From Tigriopus japonicus (taxonomy: Eukaryota > Arthropoda > Copepoda > Harpacticoida > Harpacticidae), in the NCBI GenBank assembly GCA_010645155.1, contig JAAGOF010000096.1, forward strand, positions 112,669 to 176,668: a DNA stretch of 64,000 nucleotides. The letters run 5' to 3'. The number at the start of each line of letters is the position of its first letter. Positions within the stretch are counted from its first letter, which is position 1. Made by a program: the position numbers and the translations under genes. Under the pieces are notes generated by a model. That model was not told the origin of the DNA. It made no database searches and saw only the letters and a program-made list of their open reading frames with translations. Shown piece after piece: positions 58,090-64,000 of this stretch.

Positions 58090-59825
58090 TTTGAAAAGTC
58101 TGTTAATCTGGTCCCGTCTGATGACAAAAACAAACTGACAAGCGTTGCGGCGAACTTGTCTTAAGAAAGGGTAGTGAGTGGAATTCAGGTAGAACCATCT
58201 GAACCACCAATCCAAAACATTTAGAGCTCAGTTTACACTGGGCACATTTTCCTAAGAATGAAGCATTAGGCGAATTGTTCTGGTCATTCGTTCTTGCATG
58301 TAAACTAAACCATGTCATTCATTGAATATAAATCGATATAGCAACTAGCACTCGGCAATTGAACTAAGCATAATCTTGTAAAAAAGATGACGATTGGTTA
58401 CACTGTTGGATTAATATTTATATATTATTATTATATGTAACATGCGGAAGAACAGCTCTCAGTGGGATAACACGATCCCTGCGAAGTCATCTCATGTTAT
58501 TGGTAATTTTTGCTGAATTTAGACACAACGGGTCTGTACTTTATGTCATGAAGATTTCAAAAATGTTTGTCACGAGTTATTTTCAAGATGAAACATTTAA
58601 CTAAATAGCAAATTCAATATTACATTCCTTTCAAATTGGGCGAAAAAATAAACAGAGCAACTAAATACGAGCTGCTGACCACCATCACTCATTGGGAAAG
58701 AATACTTCCACACAAAAATTTTCAAAATTTTCCATACTTTATATGTATGGAAAATAAAATAAAGCTATATAAAAGTTATTTGCAGAATTTGCCTGACCTC
58801 GTGGAAATCTGAAAGTAAAGTGAACACTTGGCTTTGCAATATGCTCATGAGTAGAACGAGGATAAAAAAATTAAAAAGTGGAAAATATTTTTTTTTAACT
58901 TTTCTGCCCTTTTTGAAAGATTTAACTTTTTTCCATCAAAAACTTCTTTTTTTTACTTTTTTAGTCACATTTGCACCTCAAAGCAAACATTTTCTAATAG
59001 CTTTTACAAACTTTTCCGACAAACTCAAAAGTCACAAACACTGATTTTTTGTGCATGCCATTTTCTCGAAACAAACTCATTTCTCTCTTAATTTTTTTTT
59101 TAAATCTCTTTCAAAACAAGCTTTTGAGAGAGTGCGAAAGATGGAGTTGTAGGACCAAAAATCCTAGACTTGGATGTACCTCCTCAAAGAAATTGTAGTA
59201 GATCCTTGGAACTACTTTAGCCGCAATGATCTAATTGTTTACAACTTTATAGTTGAACAAAACACTATCACGAATATATTTCATTTTATGGAGCGCTCGT
59301 TCGCAAGAACAAGACTGAGGGAATTTAATACTTTGCTTATTTACCAAAAATGATGTCAATAAAAGTACTTTTGTTTTATTCACGGTTGACTTTTTTTTAT
59401 CAAGTTTAGATGGATAATAGTACTTCAGTTTTGCAATTGAGTTCCAAATGTTATATTAATATTCATTTGTGTGCTTTCATTTTATAAAGAGTTGATAGGA
59501 TAATTGCAATTATCAAACTTTTCCATCATTAAACATCACACATTAAAGTGCATGGTACTCATTGGAACGAATTGAGGTGTTGCCTATTTGCAGATTTCCA
59601 TGGATTTCGTAGCGTAGACGAACTTGACTAAGCATAAAATCTTAGATTTGCCAACTTTTATTTTACTTTTTTTGCCAGTTTTTTCTACTTTTAAATACTT
59701 TTGAATTTTGTTCTACTTTTTTTCTTGCTCTACTTATGAGAGATGCTAAAACCAACGCAGTTTCGATGTGTGTCGCCAGGCTATCGCCAGTCTTGTGCCC
59801 AAATGTGCTGCCAATGAACCCTGCA
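58090..59825. other. 5' flank of CUB gene B, no gene
   Basis: No convincing exons. The promoter of CUB gene B should lie just right of 58089, but I could not single out a TATA or initiator. About 58860-59120 is rich in long T runs and acttttttt-type motifs, and about 59650-59730 similarly. Confidence 0.5.
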
Positions 59826-60133
59826 CAAAATGTCAGCTGATTCCACAAAATAAGCGCCTCTTGCGGTCAGATTGAGTCATAGTTGCCAGCTAGCGAGTGT
59901 GTTTTAATGCCACTCATTGGCAAACCGTTGGAGATTTTCTTGACATCAACATTTCTCCGAAATGTTGGAGTTTGATATCATAATGCCTTTGCAAAGAAAT
60001 GTAAACATCTAAGGAAAAACCTATTTCACCACAGTTTTGCCAAAGGTGGCATTAAAACCCGCTCTCTAGCTGGCAACTATGTCTGAATCTGACCACAAGA
60101 GGCGCTTATTTTGTGGAATCAGCTGAAATTTTG
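59826..60133. mobile_element. Foldback element
   Basis: Arms of about 100 bases, 59826-59925 and 60035-60133, are inverted copies at close to 90 percent identity by eye. Landmarks are cagctgattccacaaaataa and gcgcctcttg, with a loop of about 110 bases. No coding capacity or clear target duplication was seen. Confidence 0.82.
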
Positions 60134-60303
60134 ATCAAGGTTAATTACACTGCGACCAAGTCAACCAAGTTTGATCTAAGGTATTGTGAATCTGAGGTCA
60201 AGAGTGGCAACCATTATCATGTGGAAAAAGGACACAAATTGTTCATCGGTGCTACAAGACCCATCATTAAAGCTGAAGCCTATTTCTAGCCTTTAATTAA
60301 AGC

Positions 60304-60632
60304 TAGTGATGGACCGAAAGGGCTCATAACCGAAACCGAAAGTTTCAGCCGAAAGAGGGCTTAACCGAAACTGAAACCGAAACCGATAGCAGTGCTCACT
60401 GTTTACAAAATTGTTCAAATGCAAAATCCGCCTTAAAAATTGGAATGTGTTCAATGTTGGGTAATCGCAAATTTTGAAAAATCTTAAAACTTAAATTTCA
60501 GAGGTTTTTGGACCAATTTTATATAGTGCTTGTCTGCTTTCGGTTTCGGTAGGCATAACCGAAACCGAAACCGAAATTTCGGCCAAAATTTCGGCCGTAA
60601 TTTCGGCCGAAAGCGCTTTCGGTCCATCACTA
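60304..60632. mobile_element. hAT-type non-autonomous element
   Basis: A 329-base element with ends tagtgatggaccgaaag.gct (one mismatch in 21 between the inverted ends). It is flanked by exact attaaagc duplications at 60296-60303 and 60633-60640. The interior near both ends is rich in accgaa / ttcggt motifs. No transposase is encoded. Confidence 0.9.
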
Positions 60633-60640
60633 ATTAAAGC

Positions 60641-61617
60641 CAAAAGAGATTTGGTTAAGAGACATTGAAGAACCTATGAAGGTCTTGTACCTCCACTGCT
60701 TACCTTAATTCCACCTAGTTTTAAAACAGTGGATTGCTCCATAATCATTGATCACCGTGTCCATGCTTGTTTATCGATTGCGGTCATCTCATCTTATTCC
60801 AATGGTTTTGATGAGGTTTTATAAGTTTCAGACTGAGAAGGTCCAAGTTGCCAACTGAACACTAAATTATGTGAAAAGCTATTGTTCAAATCCAAGCACA
60901 ATGAATGACTCTACCCAAAACTCCCAGAGGCTGAAGTAACAATTTGTTATCGGCGAGATGATTTTGACCTTACCTTTGTTGAGATTTACTGTTGGAAAAT
61001 TTGTGTTGCCCGGGCTTAATTCCCGTTACAAGTTGGCTTTGAGAGGGCTTTTTATTCCCCAAAAAAGAAAGTACATGGATGAATTGACGAACTTGGTGTT
61101 TCTTTCCTTATCTTGGAGTTGGAGATTTTCTATTGCTTTTTTCCACCTCTGACTCACTGATTTCTTAAAATATTTGTTCGTTTGACGCTGGATTATTTCA
61201 GCTTTTCAGTGGCAAACTATTTTGCCAAATGTTAATCAAATTCAATAATTGAAACTACTTTTTTTGTTTTTTTTTTAACTTCATTCATAACTTTGTGCAT
61301 GAGTAAGTTTTCTTTATTTTGAAAATAATTCCATTGTTCTGAAATTCAAGCCAAATGTAAGTCAAATTAAAATTTCTTGCTGAGTGTAAACCGATCCATT
61401 CAAAACTGTTAGTGACCTTAAATTCAACGTGGTTTGAGCACAATTTCAACTTTGGTTGTGTTGTTTTGACAATTAGCTTTTTATTCGCATGCTAATATTT
61501 CTTCTCGGTTCAAGTTCGGTTCGTCATTTGTATGTTTATGTATTTGGGTTTTAAGCATTCTACACTTGAGCCACCGACTCTGTAGAGACACTGCGGAAAC
61601 TGAAACCAAACAGTTTA
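60641..61617. other. No gene recognised
   Basis: AT-rich; a frame at 60958-61152 (64 codons) has no known motif. Confidence 0.5.
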
Positions 61618-61991
61618 CAGGGTCGGCGGCCCTTAGGACCATGATAAGTTTTGTAGTTATTGATAGATTTTTTCAAATTTTCAGTCAAATAATCCCAATG
61701 TATTAAGGAATAGAAGTTGTGTTATACATATTCCTGTTGAAGCTCTTGGGCATGGTTGAGATCATAACATCGATGAAGTAATTGGGACAGGTGGCACAGT
61801 GCCTTGCATTTGTCCCTCAAGGAGAGAAAGGCAGAATTTTGGGTTGGAATGAACTCTTTGGTATCCCAGCATGTCTCACTTTTGAGGATTTACCAAGCAA
61901 ACAAATCTTTGAGCCTCAATTAGACCTGAAACACACACTAGTTATGTCTGTACTAAAAATGCCAAAATCTACACTTGGACCGCCGACCCTG
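61618..61991. mobile_element. TA-flanked miniature element, copy 2
   Basis: A 374-base element between TA dinucleotides (61616-61617, 61992-61993). Its inverted ends begin cagggtcggcgg.cc, typical of non-autonomous Tc1/mariner relatives. It is collinear with 30488-30867. No transposase in this window shares these ends. Confidence 0.85.
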
Positions 61992-61993
61992 TA

Positions 61994-63429
61994 GTGCAAA
62001 GATCAATCCAAAGATGTCAGGATCACCTCGTATCCGTATTGAATGGTGGCTTATTTTTAATCAATGAATTCAACCTCTTGATGGCACATGAGGCTTAATC
62101 GTCAAAGTAATTACTGGAAGATTATAAAAGGAAGTCGTCACCTGTTAGTTCCGCAGTAATATTCCACTGATACATTGATAAGGTAATAATACCGATTTTA
62201 TCGTCTCAAGTTTATTGTTCTTGCTGGAAACTGAGTTATGACGACTCGTGATATCAATCTTTCCCGTGGTTGAGTATGCAAGGTAAAGCGTGACTCCAAT
62301 CTAATGCATTTGTGATGTTGCTCTCTAGAGCTGAACAGGTTTAACGAGCAAGACGTCTAAATTACTTGGTGAGTGGAAATCTCTTTCTTATCACTTGGGT
62401 GCCATCGAGCTCTTCTTCCTTCAACACTAAAATGCTTTATTTAGAGCTCAACATTTTTACGCCAATTACAATCCAAATAATAAGGTATTAAAAGGAATGA
62501 CAGTTTTATGTTTTGAGACTTTGTAAAGTCAAAAACCTTTGTAAAAATTCGTTCTTTTGTTGGTGTAGCGATTCTTGCACTAAAAGGACATCTTTGATTT
62601 CAGCTTTATATTGAAAGCATTTTTGTTGAGTTTTGTTGATTTTGAGATCCATAACTACGAGGCCCTTTGTGCAAAAGTCCAAACGAAAAAAAAACAAACG
62701 TGGTGTGTTTTCAGGTATTTTCAGGAAATTGAAAAGTGTTTATTTGGTTATCGAATTTTGAGCGAATTTTTGACGGCCTAGCAAGCACTAAATAGGCTGA
62801 AACTATCCATCTTTCAAACCCCAAATATGTCTTTGCGCTTAACTACGCATTTCATGACTTAAAGCAGAAACATATTTTTCCCGTCTCCAATAATTATGTC
62901 AAGTTCCAAACGAATTTCATGATATTTCTTGATTGTTAAAAACTATCTTCAGGGTTGTCACGAATTAGAGTCCCATGCCAATGATCATTTGTGACAAATT
63001 ACGTTTGTGATTAAATTGAACGAATACCACTAGAAGAAAACAGTTTTAGGTGTACTCGGGCAAAGTATTTTCGAGATTGATTGACTCGTCATAAACCTAT
63101 GATTATGTTTTACGACCGACTCCTCCCACCCAAGGAAGGCACGATCTAATTTCAAAAAAACATCCTTACTTTGAACGTCTTTAGAACGAAGGACTTAAAT
63201 TGCCATAATGCATTGGACGACAAAGACAATGTTTATTGTTGTTTACCACCCTTACACCATTTAAGGCAGATTACTGGATATTGGTTATTTTTTACATCAT
63301 TTGGGTTAAGGTAATAGAAGTAATAATATTAGTAGTAAATAATGATTAAGATAAAGGTTAAAAAAATATCGATGAAAAGCTAAAAACAGTGGTTATAATA
63401 GAGATGATCACGGGTCAGTCACAAAACTC
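61994..63429. other. No gene recognised
   Basis: No convincing exons or repeat ends. The minus frame 62506-62697 has no known motif. Confidence 0.5.
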
Positions 63430-63935
63430 TAGGGGAAAAATATTAGAATAACTCCCATCAAGTTGTCTTTTGAAGCTCTTGATTGAAGCTGACCTTCGAA
63501 TCATTCCAGTTTTTTACACTTCTGCAGATAAGGGATCGAGATCTTACATTTATCTTGGCAGGTGGTTGCCAGAAGAGGTCACTATTACCAGCGCGTAAGC
63601 TTCTCATCACTTTTTCCTTGACAAAATAGAAGCACTTCCCACCAGCACCTTTAGCGCTTTCTGCCAGCTCCACCTTTAAATCTTTTATCAACACTTAGTA
63701 AGTCCAAGTCATATCAATTTCCATCCTTCTTTGTTCAAGTGAGGGTAATCCAAGAAGTTTCAGCCTTTCGCGATAGTTGTAGTCTTTTATGCCTAGAACC
63801 AGTCTGGTAAAACGTCTTTGTACTCCTTCTGATCGAGTGAGATCACGCTTCAGGTAAGGCGAAGCCGCAGGCAATCCATATTCAAGGGACGGTCTTACGT
63901 AAAATGTGTTATGCATACGCATGTACTTTTTTATG
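63430..63935 (-). pseudogene. LINE reverse transcriptase C-terminal relic
   Basis: On the minus strand one frame reads YVRPSLEYGLPAASPYLKRD, VQRRFTRLVLGIKDYNYRER and LGLPSLEQRRMEIDMTW, a stop at 63695-63697, then the downstream tail with NVRSRSLICRSVKNWN. These are the post-catalytic blocks of a CR1/Jockey-type reverse transcriptase. They correspond to the region starting TYVRPHLEF in the LINE at 5270-9430 but are clearly from another family. The catalytic part is missing, since homology stops near 63935. It is a 5'-truncated dead copy. Confidence 0.75.
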
Positions 63936-64000
63936 TTATTTAGACCTCAAGTTAAATTTATCTCCTTCTCTTGTTATATTTTACTTTTCAAATTTCGAGA
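63936..64000. other. Right edge, nothing recognised
   Basis: AT-rich flank of the LINE relic; too short to interpret. Confidence 0.5.

Overview
The window looks like AT-rich nuclear DNA from an arthropod, most likely a crustacean (copepod-like is a guess from the gene families and mariner-type elements; I could not test it). The reasons are GT-AG introns, clip-like/CUB secreted proteins of a kind familiar from arthropods, many Tc1/mariner and hAT-type elements, non-LTR retrotransposon remains and a short (TTAGG)n tract. No rRNA gene, functional tRNA gene, operon or CRISPR array was seen.

Four host genes can be modelled exon by exon. Two are paralogous secreted proteins with a six-cysteine clip-like module followed by two CUB-like domains. 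CUB gene A lies on + (290-9921, its 5' exons beyond the left edge) and CUB gene B on - (47776-58089, 15 exons, 417 aa, complete). Nearly all shared exons have the same length and phase. Between them, both on -, lie two seven-exon genes of the exostosin-like (EXTL3/botv type) glycosyltransferase family: copy 1 (11278-14702, 604 aa) and copy 2 (32139-35621, 606 aa). Both models are open, with a membrane anchor, a short exostosin-type segment and a GT64 domain with a DDD metal-binding motif. Their 3' halves are almost identical, introns included, while their 5' exons have diverged, which suggests recent gene conversion. An apparently identical scrap of the last exon of CUB gene B sits alone at 39103-39186.

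The rest is mostly mobile DNA. A nearly complete CR1/Jockey-type LINE (about 5270-9430, ORF2 intact, ORF1 frameshifted) sits in the last intron of CUB gene A. Tc1/mariner elements occur at 14821-15742 (deleted), 20644-21875 (deleted), about 22020-22990 (relic) and 28223-29499 (perfect terminal repeats, one premature stop). Other coding relics are a PIF/Harbinger-type transposase (25400-25860), an I-type LINE with RNase H (26190-27305) and LINE RT pieces at 10780-11116, 51112-51545 and 63430-63935. Non-autonomous elements with visible terminal repeats and usually target duplications occur at 529-973, 37119-37367, 42038-42351, 52175-52474, 60304-60632 and 61618-61991. Foldback elements lie at 34105-34565 and 59826-60133. 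A long-terminal-repeat DNA element (39922-44450) has its right arm split by a nested element (42859-44416). Two copies of a probable tRNA-derived SINE lie at 39393-39530 and 51545-51672.

The host genes do not form a pathway together. The CUB proteins are probably secreted, and the exostosin-like proteins probably act in the Golgi on glycosaminoglycan chains. Their association looks like local duplication in a transposon-rich region.
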